A DNA stretch of 64,000 bases from an uncultured Prevotellaceae bacterium (lineage in GTDB: Bacteria > Bacteroidota > Bacteroidia > Bacteroidales > Bacteroidaceae), in NCBI GenBank assembly GCA_902774815.1, contig CACYJV010000010.1:1-64000 (forward strand). The letters are read 5' to 3'. Both the position numbers and the translations under genes were made by a program. Positions 6,589 to 14,001 of this stretch are shown in pieces; within the stretch, counting starts at the first letter, position 1, and each line of letters begins with the position of its first letter. A model generated the notes under the pieces. That model worked only from the letters and a program-made list of their open reading frames with translations. It searched no databases and was not told the origin of the DNA.

Positions 6589-9093
6589 TTATCTCAGTTC
6601 TGCTCCCAGCTTTTGCTTGAGCGTGCTGATGATCTTCTGCATGATGGCATCGATTTGCTTGTCGCCCATGGTCTTCTGCTCGTCCTGCAGGATGAAGTTC
6701 ACGGCATAGCTCTTCTTGCCCTCGGGCAGGTTCTTGCCTTCGTAGACGTCGAAGAGTTCCACACGCTTCAGCAACTTGCGCTCAGCCTGGCGGGCCATCT
6801 GCTCAACCTGGGCAAACTCAACCTGCTTGTCGATGAGCAGGGCCAAGTCGCGGCTGACGGCAGGATACTTCGAGATTTCCTTGTACTCGACCTTATTCTT
6901 GCGGATAGCCTTCATCAGGGCTGCCCAGTTCAGGTCGGCATAATAGACAGTGTTCTGGATACCGAACGTCTTCTGCAGCTTGTGGCTGACGATGCCCAGT
7001 TCGGCCATCACCTTGCCACCACGGTTCTTCAGCGTGAGGCCCGTCTGGAAGATGTTGTTCTGCGTCTTCTCGCTGACCAGCATACCCATGGGCAGGCCAA
7101 GGCGTGCAAAGACATTCTGCACAAATGCATTCAGCTCGTAGAACGACGTGTCCTCGTTGGCATGAATCCAGCTACCCTCGACGCGCTTGCCCGTCAGCCA
7201 GAGTGCGAGATGCATCTCCTCGGAGTATTGCTTGATGGGCAGCGGAGCCTCCTGCTGGTCGCCTTCAGCGGGTGCAGCAGCCTGTTTGAAGTGGTAGCAG
7301 TTGCCGAACTCGAAGAAGCGCAGGTTGGCATTCTTTCTGTTGGCATTGCGGACAATGCTCTCCAGACCACCGAACAGCAACGACTGGCGCATCACGCCAA
7401 GGTCGGCCGAGAGCGGGTTCATCACCTTCACGGTCGTCTCCTGCGTGTAGGCATTCAACTCTTCACCGCCGTTGATACTGCCATCGTAGTAGGCAGTCTT
7501 CGTCAGCGAGTTGTTCAATATTTCGTTGAATCCACTTCCGACAAGTTGCTCAGACACAAGGTTTTGCAGACGATGGTCTTTGTCCTGTTCGCCTGCCACG
7601 GTGAGCGACGACTTCAACTGTGTGGGTATCTCTACATTATTATATCCATAGATGCGCAGGATGTCCTCGACCACGTCGCAGGGGCGCTGCACGTCCACAC
7701 GATAGGCAGGTACCTCCAGCAGCAGTCCGTCCTCGCGTTCCTCGAGTACCTTCATCTCCAGCGACTCGACGATGCGGCGGATGGTGTCCTTGCCGATTTC
7801 CTTGCCGATAAGGCCATGCACATAGTCATATTTCAAGTCGACACGTGCATTCTCCATGGGCTCGGGATAGACGTCCTTCAGCTGCATGGACACCTTACCG
7901 CCAGCGAGTTCACGGCACAGGATGGCGGCCTGCTTCATGGCGTAGATGGCGCCATTGGGGTCGATGCCACGCTCGAAGCGATAGCTGGCATCGGTTGACA
8001 ATCCGTGACGACGGGCACTCTTGCGAATCCACGTGGGATGGAAATAGGCAGCCTCCAACACCACGTTGCGAGTGGTCTCGTAGGTGCCGCTGCCCTTGCC
8101 GCCGAAGATGCCAGCGATGCACATGGGTTCCTCGGCGTTACAGATGGACAAGTCGTGCTCGCCCAGTATGTGCTCCTCGCCGTCGAGGGTGACGAACTTC
8201 GTGCCTTCGGGCTGCGTGCGCACCACGATCTTGTGGCCCTTCACCATGTCAGCGTCGAAGCAGTGCATGGGCTGACCATAGGCCATCATCACGTAGTTGG
8301 TGATGTCGACGATGTTGTTGATGGGGCGCAGTCCGACGGCGTTGAGTTTCTTCTTCATCCAGTCTGGGCTCTCCTTGACATCGCAATCGGTGATGCTCAG
8401 GCAGACGTAGCGCTTGCAGGCCTCGCGGTTTTCAATCTCCACCTCGATGGGCAGGTCCTCGTTGTCGACCTTGAACTCGTCGCACGTGGGACGGTGCAGG
8501 CTGGTCTTGTAGCCGTTCTGGCAGAGCCATGCATAGAGGTCGCGAGCCACGCCCCAGTGCGAAAGGGCATCGGAGCGGTTGGCCGTGATGTCGATCTCGA
8601 TGACGTAGTCGCTCTCAACGTGGTAGTACTCGGCTGCAGGCGTTCCCACCACAGCGTCGTCGGGCAGCACGATGATTCCGTCGTGGCTGTTTCCGATGCC
8701 AATCTCGTCCTCGGCACAAATCATGCCCAGGCTCTCGTGGCCGCGAAGCTTGGCACGCTTGATCTGGAACTCCTTGTCGCCATCGTAGAGCACGCACCCC
8801 ACATCGGCAACAATCACCTTCTGGCCAGCCTTCACGTTGGGTGCTCCGCAGACAATCTGCTGCGGTCCCTCAGCCTTGCCCAGGTCGACAGTGGTCAGAT
8901 GCAGATGCGTGTCGGGGATGTCTTCGCAGGTCAACACCTGACCAACATAGAGCCCTTTCAGGCCACCGCGGATGCTCTGCACCTCTTCCACGCCACCAAC
9001 TTCAAGTCCTACCGACGTCAGGGCAGTAGCCACTTCCTCGGGGGTGAGGTCGAAGTCGACGTATTCTTTCAACCATTGATAAGAAATATTCAT
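6589..9093 (-). CDS. pheT: Phenylalanine--tRNA ligase beta subunit
   Basis: 834 residues with the full bacterial PheT domain order. An EMAP/OB tRNA-binding domain (about 40-155, with I-V-C-G-A-P-N-V) comes first. It is followed by B3/B4 editing domains (about 215-400), B5 (about 405-475), the catalytic-like core, and a C-terminal ferredoxin-fold anticodon-binding domain ending in K-L-G-A-E-L-R. It pairs with PheS, which is not in this window, to charge tRNA-Phe in the cytoplasm. Nothing is missing or truncated. It is monocistronic here, with yebC 217 bases downstream. Confidence 0.96.
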   Translation of the reverse strand: MNISYQWLKEYVDFDLTPEEVATALTSVGLEVGGVEEVQSIRGGLKGLYVGQVLTCEDIPDTHLHLTTVDLGKAEGPQQIVCGAPNVKAGQKVIVADVGCVLYDGDKEFQIKRAKLRGHESLGMICAEDEIGIGNSHDGIIVLPDDAVVGTPAAEYYHVESDYVIEIDITANRSDALSHWGVARDLYAWLCQNGYKTSLHRPTCDEFKVDNEDLPIEVEIENREACKRYVCLSITDCDVKESPDWMKKKLNAVGLRPINNIVDITNYVMMAYGQPMHCFDADMVKGHKIVVRTQPEGTKFVTLDGEEHILGEHDLSICNAEEPMCIAGIFGGKGSGTYETTRNVVLEAAYFHPTWIRKSARRHGLSTDASYRFERGIDPNGAIYAMKQAAILCRELAGGKVSMQLKDVYPEPMENARVDLKYDYVHGLIGKEIGKDTIRRIVESLEMKVLEEREDGLLLEVPAYRVDVQRPCDVVEDILRIYGYNNVEIPTQLKSSLTVAGEQDKDHRLQNLVSEQLVGSGFNEILNNSLTKTAYYDGSINGGEELNAYTQETTVKVMNPLSADLGVMRQSLLFGGLESIVRNANRKNANLRFFEFGNCYHFKQAAAPAEGDQQEAPLPIKQYSEEMHLALWLTGKRVEGSWIHANEDTSFYELNAFVQNVFARLGLPMGMLVSEKTQNNIFQTGLTLKNRGGKVMAELGIVSHKLQKTFGIQNTVYYADLNWAALMKAIRKNKVEYKEISKYPAVSRDLALLIDKQVEFAQVEQMARQAERKLLKRVELFDVYEGKNLPEGKKSYAVNFILQDEQKTMGDKQIDAIMQKIISTLKQKLGAELR

Positions 9094-9131
9094 AATGCTA
9101 ATCTTTTTACGCTTGTTGCAATTTCAGCCTG

Positions 9132-9139
9132 CAAAAGTA
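9132..9139 (-). promoter_or_regulatory. Probable -7 box for pheT
   Basis: Minus-strand TACTTTTG matches TAnnTTTG and lies 38 bases upstream of the pheT start. No -33 TTTG at standard spacing was seen. Confidence 0.5.
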
Positions 9140-9231
9140 CAAAAAAAAATTGAGTTTCGCCGCTATTCATTGAGATTTTTCTATTTGTAAGGAAAAAATA
9201 ATCGCCTCCGAGCAAGTTGAGCCGACAAAAG

Positions 9232-9263
9232 TTTGGCGGGAAAGAAGTTTTTTATTATCTTTG
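9232..9263 (+). promoter_or_regulatory. Promoter of the YpfJ-type peptidase gene
   Basis: TTTG (9232-9235), a 20-base spacer and TATCTTTG (9256-9263), 33 bases before the ATG. Confidence 0.65.
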
Positions 9264-9296
9264 CCGACAATAATATTCACTTAAACAAACATTAAC

Positions 9297-10172
9297 ATGA
9301 GATTAGACGGAAGAAGAGAAAGTCAGAATGTCGAGGATCGTCGCGGCATGTCGACAGTCACCAAGGCCGGCATCGGCGGCTTGGGCGGCCTCGTCATGAT
9401 TGCCCTGTTTACGCTGCTGAGCGGCGGCAGTCTGGGCGACGTAGTAGGAAACGTGATCCAGCAAGGCGGCCTCGGCCAGGTGCAAGAGGAGCAGGTGGAG
9501 GGTCAGCGCGAGTTCACCGAGGAAGAACAGGAGCTGGCCAAGTTCTCGCGCCAGGTGCTGGGAGCCACTGAAGACGTGTGGAGCGAGGTGTTCCAGCAGA
9601 TGGGACGCAAGTACACGCCCCCGACGCTGGTGCTCTTCACCAACCGCGTCAACTCAGCCTGCGGCACCGCATCGTCGGCCGTGGGTCCGTTCTATTGCTC
9701 TGGCGACCAGAAACTATACATCGACCTGAGCTTCTTCACCACCATGAAGAGGCAACTGGGTGCCGACGGCGACTTCTCCTATGCCTACGTCATCGCCCAT
9801 GAGGTGGGCCACCACGTGGAGAACCTGCTGGGCATACTGGGCAAGGCCCATCAGCAGATGAACCAGACCGACAAGGTTTCGGCCAACAAGATCAGCGTGC
9901 GCCTGGAACTCCTTGCCGACTATTATGCCGGCGTATGGGCTCACTACGACAACGAGGAGTATCAGTCGTTGGAACCAGGCGACATCGAGGAGGCTATCGA
10001 CTGCGCACAGAAGATTGGCGATAACTACCTGCAGAAGAAGGCTCAGGGCTACGTGCAGCCCGAGTCGTTCACCCACGGCACATCGGCTCAGCGCATGAGA
10101 TGGCTCAAGCAGGGCATCCAGACGGGCGACATGAGAACCACCACGTTCAACATCCCCGAGAGCCAGCTGTAA
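9297..10172 (+). CDS. Neutral zinc metallopeptidase, YpfJ family
   Basis: 291 residues, family-typical. It opens with the MRLDGRRES-x-N-V-E-D-R-R-G segment characteristic of YpfJ-like proteins and then one membrane helix (about residues 28-46, Gly-rich before it). The extracytoplasmic domain carries the zincin motif H-E-V-G-H-H near residue 165, with a third-ligand region around E-L-L-A-D-Y-Y-A-G. It is probably membrane-anchored with the catalytic domain in the periplasm. The physiological substrate is unknown for the family. It is transcribed alone. Confidence 0.9.
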   Translation: MRLDGRRESQNVEDRRGMSTVTKAGIGGLGGLVMIALFTLLSGGSLGDVVGNVIQQGGLGQVQEEQVEGQREFTEEEQELAKFSRQVLGATEDVWSEVFQQMGRKYTPPTLVLFTNRVNSACGTASSAVGPFYCSGDQKLYIDLSFFTTMKRQLGADGDFSYAYVIAHEVGHHVENLLGILGKAHQQMNQTDKVSANKISVRLELLADYYAGVWAHYDNEEYQSLEPGDIEEAIDCAQKIGDNYLQKKAQGYVQPESFTHGTSAQRMRWLKQGIQTGDMRTTTFNIPESQL

Positions 10173-10345
10173 ACGGCCAGGGACGCTCCTGAAGAGTTGC
10201 CGTGAGGTTGCCCTTGAAATAGTTTGCAGGGATGCCTTGAAAGCAGCTTTTGAGAGTTTTTTGAAACAAGTTTTGAAACAACTACGACCATCAGCCATTG
10301 GTACACATCGTATCAGTGGCTGATTTTTTTGTGCACTGCCGTTCG

Positions 10346-10540
10346 ACACAAAGCGATGCCTTGCACCCCATAAAGCATAGCTCTTGTACCTCATGGAGCA
10401 TGCTTCTGTGCTCTATAGAGCAATGCCCTACCGCCATAAAAGCACTGCACTGGCAGCATAAAAGCACTGCACTGGCAGCATAACAACATAGCGTCAGCAC
10501 CTCTACAGCACCGCTTTGCAGGCATAACAGCACAGCCACG
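10346..10540. repeat. 22-bp degenerate tandem array, locus A
   Basis: About nine abutting 21-23 base units, each with a core resembling AAAGCA(T/C)(A/T)GC and ending in CAT. Two consecutive 22-base units (about 10437-10481) are identical, starting AAAGCACTGCACTGGCAGCA. It belongs to the same family as the arrays at about 27870, 39434 and 48637, but is the most diverged. Confidence 0.75.
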
Positions 10541-10583
10541 TAACTTTTGGAACATCACCCTTGCGCCATTATCGCATCCCGCC

Positions 10584-10618
10584 GTAGGGGCAGACACGGG
10601 GGTCTGCCCCTACACGTG
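10584..10618. repeat. REP-like palindromic repeat, copy 2
   Basis: A perfect 12-bp stem, GTAGGGGCAGAC (10584-10595) with GTCTGCCCCTAC (10602-10613), and a six-base loop, followed by ACGTG. Positions 10588-10618 match 119-149 with one mismatch. The ISL3 insertion point is 24 bases beyond its end. Confidence 0.8.
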
Positions 10619-10633
10619 CCGGCCCGCAAAGGA

Positions 10634-10641
10634 TGAAATAA
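10634..10641. repeat. Left target-site duplication of the ISL3 element
   Basis: TGAAATAA, repeated exactly at 11936-11943. Eight-base duplications are the norm for the ISL3 family. Confidence 0.85.
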
Positions 10642-11935
10642 GGCTCATCCGACAAATGCGTAGTTTTTGTACCAAAAAGATGGATAGAAATGAAGATAGC
10701 TAAGATTTTATCACTACCTTTGGTTACCCCTAACTAAAGCGTAGAAATATGAATCCCAGCTATCTGTATCGGTGTCCGTCACCAAGAATGTACCAAAACC
10801 GAGTACAAAGGTAATCAAAATATTCATTATATTCAAACCCGCAAGGAGAATTTGTCCTGCCCTGAGTGTAAAAGTCGCAAGATAATCCGCTCAGGCAGCA
10901 TATATAGGGATATAAGAAGCGTTCCCGTGGGTCACAGGGAAACGATATTGCGAATGAAAGTGCAGCGTATAAAATGCAAGTCATGCGGATGCATCCGTCA
11001 GGAGGACATCCATTTTGTGACTGGCAAGCGGAGCTACACGAACAAGTTTGCCCGTTACGTTGTTGAGCTATCCCGTATAGGTACCATCAAGGACGTTGCA
11101 CGATTTCTCAACATCTCATGGGATACGGTCAAGGATATCCAGAAGAGATATCTTCAGCGTCACTACGGCAATCCGGACCTGAGCAGGCTTGAGTATATCG
11201 GGATAGACGAGTTTGCCGTACGCAAGGGCCATGCCTACAAGACAATCGTGGTGGATCTGCAGACAGGACACGTCGTGTACGTGGGCGACGGGAAAAGTGC
11301 TGATGCACTTGACAAGTTCTGGAAGAAGGCACGCAAGGCAAAGGCTGTGATAAAGGCTGTGGCAACGGACCTGTCCGCAGCCTTCATATCATCCGTAAGG
11401 GACAATGCCCCGGATGCGACGCTCGTCTTTGACCATTTCCACGTTGTCAAGCTGATGAACGACACGCTGGACAAACTCCGCAGGCAGGCATACAACCAGG
11501 AGGCCGACCTCATGAAGCGCAAGGTCCTCAAAGGAACCAGATGGCTGCTGCTCTGCAACGGTGAGGACATCTATGACTCATGCCACAGGAACAGGCTGGA
11601 GAATGCCCTTGAGATGAACGCACCCCTGATGAAGGGATACTATCTCAAGGAGTCGCTGCGGGAAATCTGGATGCAGGTCACAAAGGGACAAGCCCGGCAA
11701 GGACTCATGGACTGGGTAAAGCAGGCACAGGACTCAAAGGTGCCTTTGCTGCAGAAGTTTTCCATGACACTCATGGCGCATCAGAGTGGCATCCTTGCTT
11801 GGTACGACCATCATATCTCTACAGGAAAAATCGAGGGAATTAACAACAAAATCAAAACGATGAAACGGCAAGCATACGGATATAGAGACGAGAAGTTCTT
11901 TGAACTCAAAAAGCTACGCATTTGTCGGATGAGCC
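10642..11935 (+). mobile_element. Complete ISL3-family insertion sequence
   Basis: A 1294-bp element. The left end starts GGCTCATCCGACAAATGCGT (10642 on) and the right end is its exact complement ending at 11935. The inverted repeats are perfect for 22 bases and nearly so for about seven more. It is flanked by the 8-bp duplication TGAAATAA and encodes one transposase of DDE ISL3 type. Intact ends and flanking duplication point to a recent insertion. Confidence 0.93.
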
Positions 11936-11943
11936 TGAAATAA
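10852..11943 (+). CDS. ISL3 family transposase
   Basis: 363 residues from a TTG at 10852, the first usable start in this frame after the TGA at 10750. AAGGAG lies 3 bases before it. It has the N-terminal zinc ribbon (C-P-E-C near residue 3, C-K-S-C near 42), a helix-turn-helix region, and the DDE_Tnp_ISL3 core with G-I-D-E-F, F-D-H-F-H and the C-terminal G-K-I-E-G-I-N-N-K-I-K. ISL3 proteins catalyse cut-and-paste transposition. An ATG in another frame at 10749 opens a 21-codon stub, so the real N-terminus could require a frameshift. The stop codon and last codons lie in the host target duplication. Confidence 0.88.
   Translation: MSCPECKSRKIIRSGSIYRDIRSVPVGHRETILRMKVQRIKCKSCGCIRQEDIHFVTGKRSYTNKFARYVVELSRIGTIKDVARFLNISWDTVKDIQKRYLQRHYGNPDLSRLEYIGIDEFAVRKGHAYKTIVVDLQTGHVVYVGDGKSADALDKFWKKARKAKAVIKAVATDLSAAFISSVRDNAPDATLVFDHFHVVKLMNDTLDKLRRQAYNQEADLMKRKVLKGTRWLLLCNGEDIYDSCHRNRLENALEMNAPLMKGYYLKESLREIWMQVTKGQARQGLMDWVKQAQDSKVPLLQKFSMTLMAHQSGILAWYDHHISTGKIEGINNKIKTMKRQAYGYRDEKFFELKKLRICRMSLK
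11936..11943. repeat. Right target-site duplication of the ISL3 element
   Basis: TGAAATAA, identical to 10634-10641. Its last three bases are the TAA stop codon of the transposase. Confidence 0.85.
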
Positions 11944-12545
11944 TAGGATAATCGGGGAAGTAATTGCCTGAAATTGCCAGAAAATACCCTCAAAATAGGA
12001 TTATCTGATGGACGAATGGACCCTTTGCGCGTCCAACGGTTCTTCCATAGCGTTACAAACAAGAATAACAAGAAACACACAACTATCTTATTACCAACAT
12101 TTTACAATGTCAATTTCAAGTATTTCTTTAAGTCCTTCTCAGTCTCTTTCCCTCTCATTTATTACAACTGACAGTCTTACTTACAGTTAAAAAAAGGCCT
12201 ATGCATGCAATGTGGACGGAGAATGGTGAGAGGGTTGGATGGAGAATAGGAAGAGAATGAATAAGTAATAATACATAAATAATAGTAATAATAATAATGA
12301 TAATAATAATAAGAATAATACTATAATAATATTATATATTTATTAAATATTTATTATATTATTATATTTATACATATATATATATTATATATATACTATA
12401 TTTATTATATTTATTCATAAATATATAGTATTCTTCTATATTTTCTTACTCAGAGCATGCAAGCAGAGGTATAGGGGGTGCTGTTTTTTTAACTGTCATC
12501 TGTCATTGTAAGAATCGGCATTCCCCGCTCCGCCACGCCCCATCC
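11944..12545. other. Gene-free region with AT-rich segment
   Basis: About 600 bases without a gene. The first 200 are ordinary intergenic sequence. From 12162 to 12511 lies a segment with imperfect inverted ends and an interior made almost entirely of A and T. The remainder abuts the 3' end of the minus-strand hydrolase. Confidence 0.7.
12162..12511. mobile_element. Possible MITE-like element with extremely AT-rich interior
   Basis: The left end holds TTACAACTGACAG (12162-12174) and ACAGTTAAAAAAA (12183-12195). The right end holds TTTTTTTAACTGT (12484-12496) and CTGTCATTGTAA (12500-12511), which are the inverted complements with small gaps. Between about 12256 and 12444 the sequence is TAA/TAT microsatellite-like. 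It has no coding capacity. No target duplication is obvious, so the mobile-element reading is tentative. Confidence 0.4.
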
Positions 12546-13730
12546 TCAGAGATGTCGGTTCAGGAAGTCGAGGATGGCCTGCTGGTTCTGGCGGTTGCAC
12601 TCGTGGGGCTGGTCGAGAATCTCCGTGACCAATGCCCCGCCCTTGCCCCAGACGCCCTGCATCACGTCGTAGGCTTGGCGCACGCCAGGCACGGGGAACA
12701 GCTTGTCCTGACTGCCCGAGACGAACAGCATGGGCTTAGGAGCCGCCAGCGAGGCCACGTCGGGATAGTCCATGTAGTTGCGCAGCAGGGGGATGCAGTT
12801 GGCAAAGCCGCCGTTCTCCTTTCGGCCGTAGCGAGTGGTGAGCTGTGCCTCGGTGGTGACCATCCAGCAGATGGCGGCACCCGCCTTCACATAGTCGCTC
12901 AGGGCCGCGAGCATCCACGCCCGATAGCCTCCCATCGAACAGCCTGCACACCCCACACGGCTGGCATCCACATAGGGCAACTGCGCCAGGAACTCGGTCG
13001 AGCGAAGGTCGTCGAAGTGCATCTGTGCACAAAGGTTGCGGCCAAGCATCATCATGTTGCCTGCTATCAGGTCGTATTTCTGGCGGTCGACACCCTCCTT
13101 ACGCCCACGTTCGCCCCACAGCGGTGCATCGATGGAGAACACCACGTAGCCATGCTGCGCCAGATAATCGCCCAGGAACTGTCCTTCGTAGAGTTGGTCG
13201 GCCCACGCCCGGGCATCGTCAAGCACCTCCTGTGCATCGGCAAAGGGGCGAATCATCTTCTCCTTACCTATATATAAATGTGCACCATGGTCGTGCAACA
13301 GGTTGACGGCTGGCAGCCGCTGTCCCTCCGCGTGATCGGGTATCAGCACATAGGCCTTCACCCTGTACCAGCGCGACAGATTGAACGCCATACGGACCGC
13401 CTTGTAGCCCTCGCGCTGCTCCTCGGCCAGCACCTCGGCATCCCATCCTTGCGCACGCGGTGGCTCAGGTCCCATGAGCGAGAACACCAGTCGGCGGGCA
13501 GCACTTCGCCAGTCGGCCAGTGAGGTGCCTGCAGGCTGATTGCGCCAGGCCATGGGGTAAGTGAGCGAAGCCTGGATGGAGTCCACGTAGACGGGTATCT
13601 CGCCGGCAAACTCATACACCTCGCGCTTCTGCTGAGCCGTGGCCGTGGTGGACACAAAGAGCAGGGTGAACACCGCCAAAGCGATGCTTCTATTGATAGT
13701 TTTCAGTGTCATTCTTTCGTTCATCATCAT
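12546..13730 (-). CDS. Secreted alpha/beta hydrolase (dienelactone hydrolase / acetyl xylan esterase-like)
   Basis: 394 residues from the first of three consecutive ATGs (13730, 13727, 13724); a start at 13712 is also possible and the 13772 ATG seems too early. A Sec signal peptide ends near T-A-T-A-Q-Q. The hydrolase fold shows nucleophile elbow G-C-S-M-G-G, an acid candidate in S-G-S-Q-D-K-L-F-P and a His candidate in D-Q-P-H-E-C-N, so the triad looks complete. It is exported to the periplasm or beyond and probably hydrolyses esters, perhaps on plant polysaccharides; substrate unknown. It is a single gene behind its own -7 box. Confidence 0.8.
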   Translation of the reverse strand: MMMNERMTLKTINRSIALAVFTLLFVSTTATAQQKREVYEFAGEIPVYVDSIQASLTYPMAWRNQPAGTSLADWRSAARRLVFSLMGPEPPRAQGWDAEVLAEEQREGYKAVRMAFNLSRWYRVKAYVLIPDHAEGQRLPAVNLLHDHGAHLYIGKEKMIRPFADAQEVLDDARAWADQLYEGQFLGDYLAQHGYVVFSIDAPLWGERGRKEGVDRQKYDLIAGNMMMLGRNLCAQMHFDDLRSTEFLAQLPYVDASRVGCAGCSMGGYRAWMLAALSDYVKAGAAICWMVTTEAQLTTRYGRKENGGFANCIPLLRNYMDYPDVASLAAPKPMLFVSGSQDKLFPVPGVRQAYDVMQGVWGKGGALVTEILDQPHECNRQNQQAILDFLNRHL

Positions 13731-13751
13731 GATTACTAATTGATTTTGCCA

Positions 13752-13759
13752 CAAATGTA
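13752..13759 (-). promoter_or_regulatory. Probable -7 box for the secreted hydrolase
   Basis: Minus-strand TACATTTG, 21 bases upstream of the chosen start. Confidence 0.55.
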
Positions 13760-13900
13760 CAAAAAAACGCACACTCTGTCAGCGTCTTTAGTTTCTTTAA
13801 CTTCTCGAGAGGGAGGTTTTGGGGGGATGGTGAGATTTGTAGGGACACTGCCCACAACGGCCTCGAGGAGGTCTTTTCTACAAAAAAAATGCATTTTTGC

Positions 13901-13931
13901 TTTGCATTTCGCTCACTTATTCGTACCTTTG
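13901..13931 (+). promoter_or_regulatory. Promoter of the threonine operon
   Basis: TTTG (13901-13904), a 19-base spacer, TACCTTTG (13924-13931). The spacer CATTTCGCTCACTTAT is shared base for base with the engB promoter. The 70-base leader to thrA contains a small CCCCC/GGGGG hairpin (13950-13966) but no recognisable Thr/Ile leader peptide. Confidence 0.8.
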
Positions 13932-14001
13932 TCGGCAAGTTATGCGATTCCCCCGTTGTGTGGGGGCAGCAGTAATAGTAAAACCCAACACCAACAACCA
14001 A

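Larger units (their letters stand above)
10173..10641. other. Accessory intergenic region before the ISL3 element
   Basis: About 470 bases without a credible gene. It contains the 22-bp degenerate array at about 10346-10540, the REP-like palindrome at 10584-10613 and the left target-site copy of the insertion sequence. Reading frames through the array are Cys/Leu/Ala-rich artefacts of its repeat period. Confidence 0.7.

Noticed and set aside
10852-11943. Transposase as a pseudogene
   Set aside because: All catalytic DDE regions, the zinc motif and both inverted ends are intact; only the exact start is unclear, so it is kept as a CDS.
12256-12444. Replication origin in the AT-rich segment
   Set aside because: No DnaA boxes or dnaA gene nearby; dnaN is more than 20 kb away and the flanks look like a repeat element.
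13932-14001. Threonine attenuator leader peptide before thrA
   Set aside because: The 70-base leader has only a small CCCCC/GGGGG hairpin and no Thr/Ile-rich short frame.
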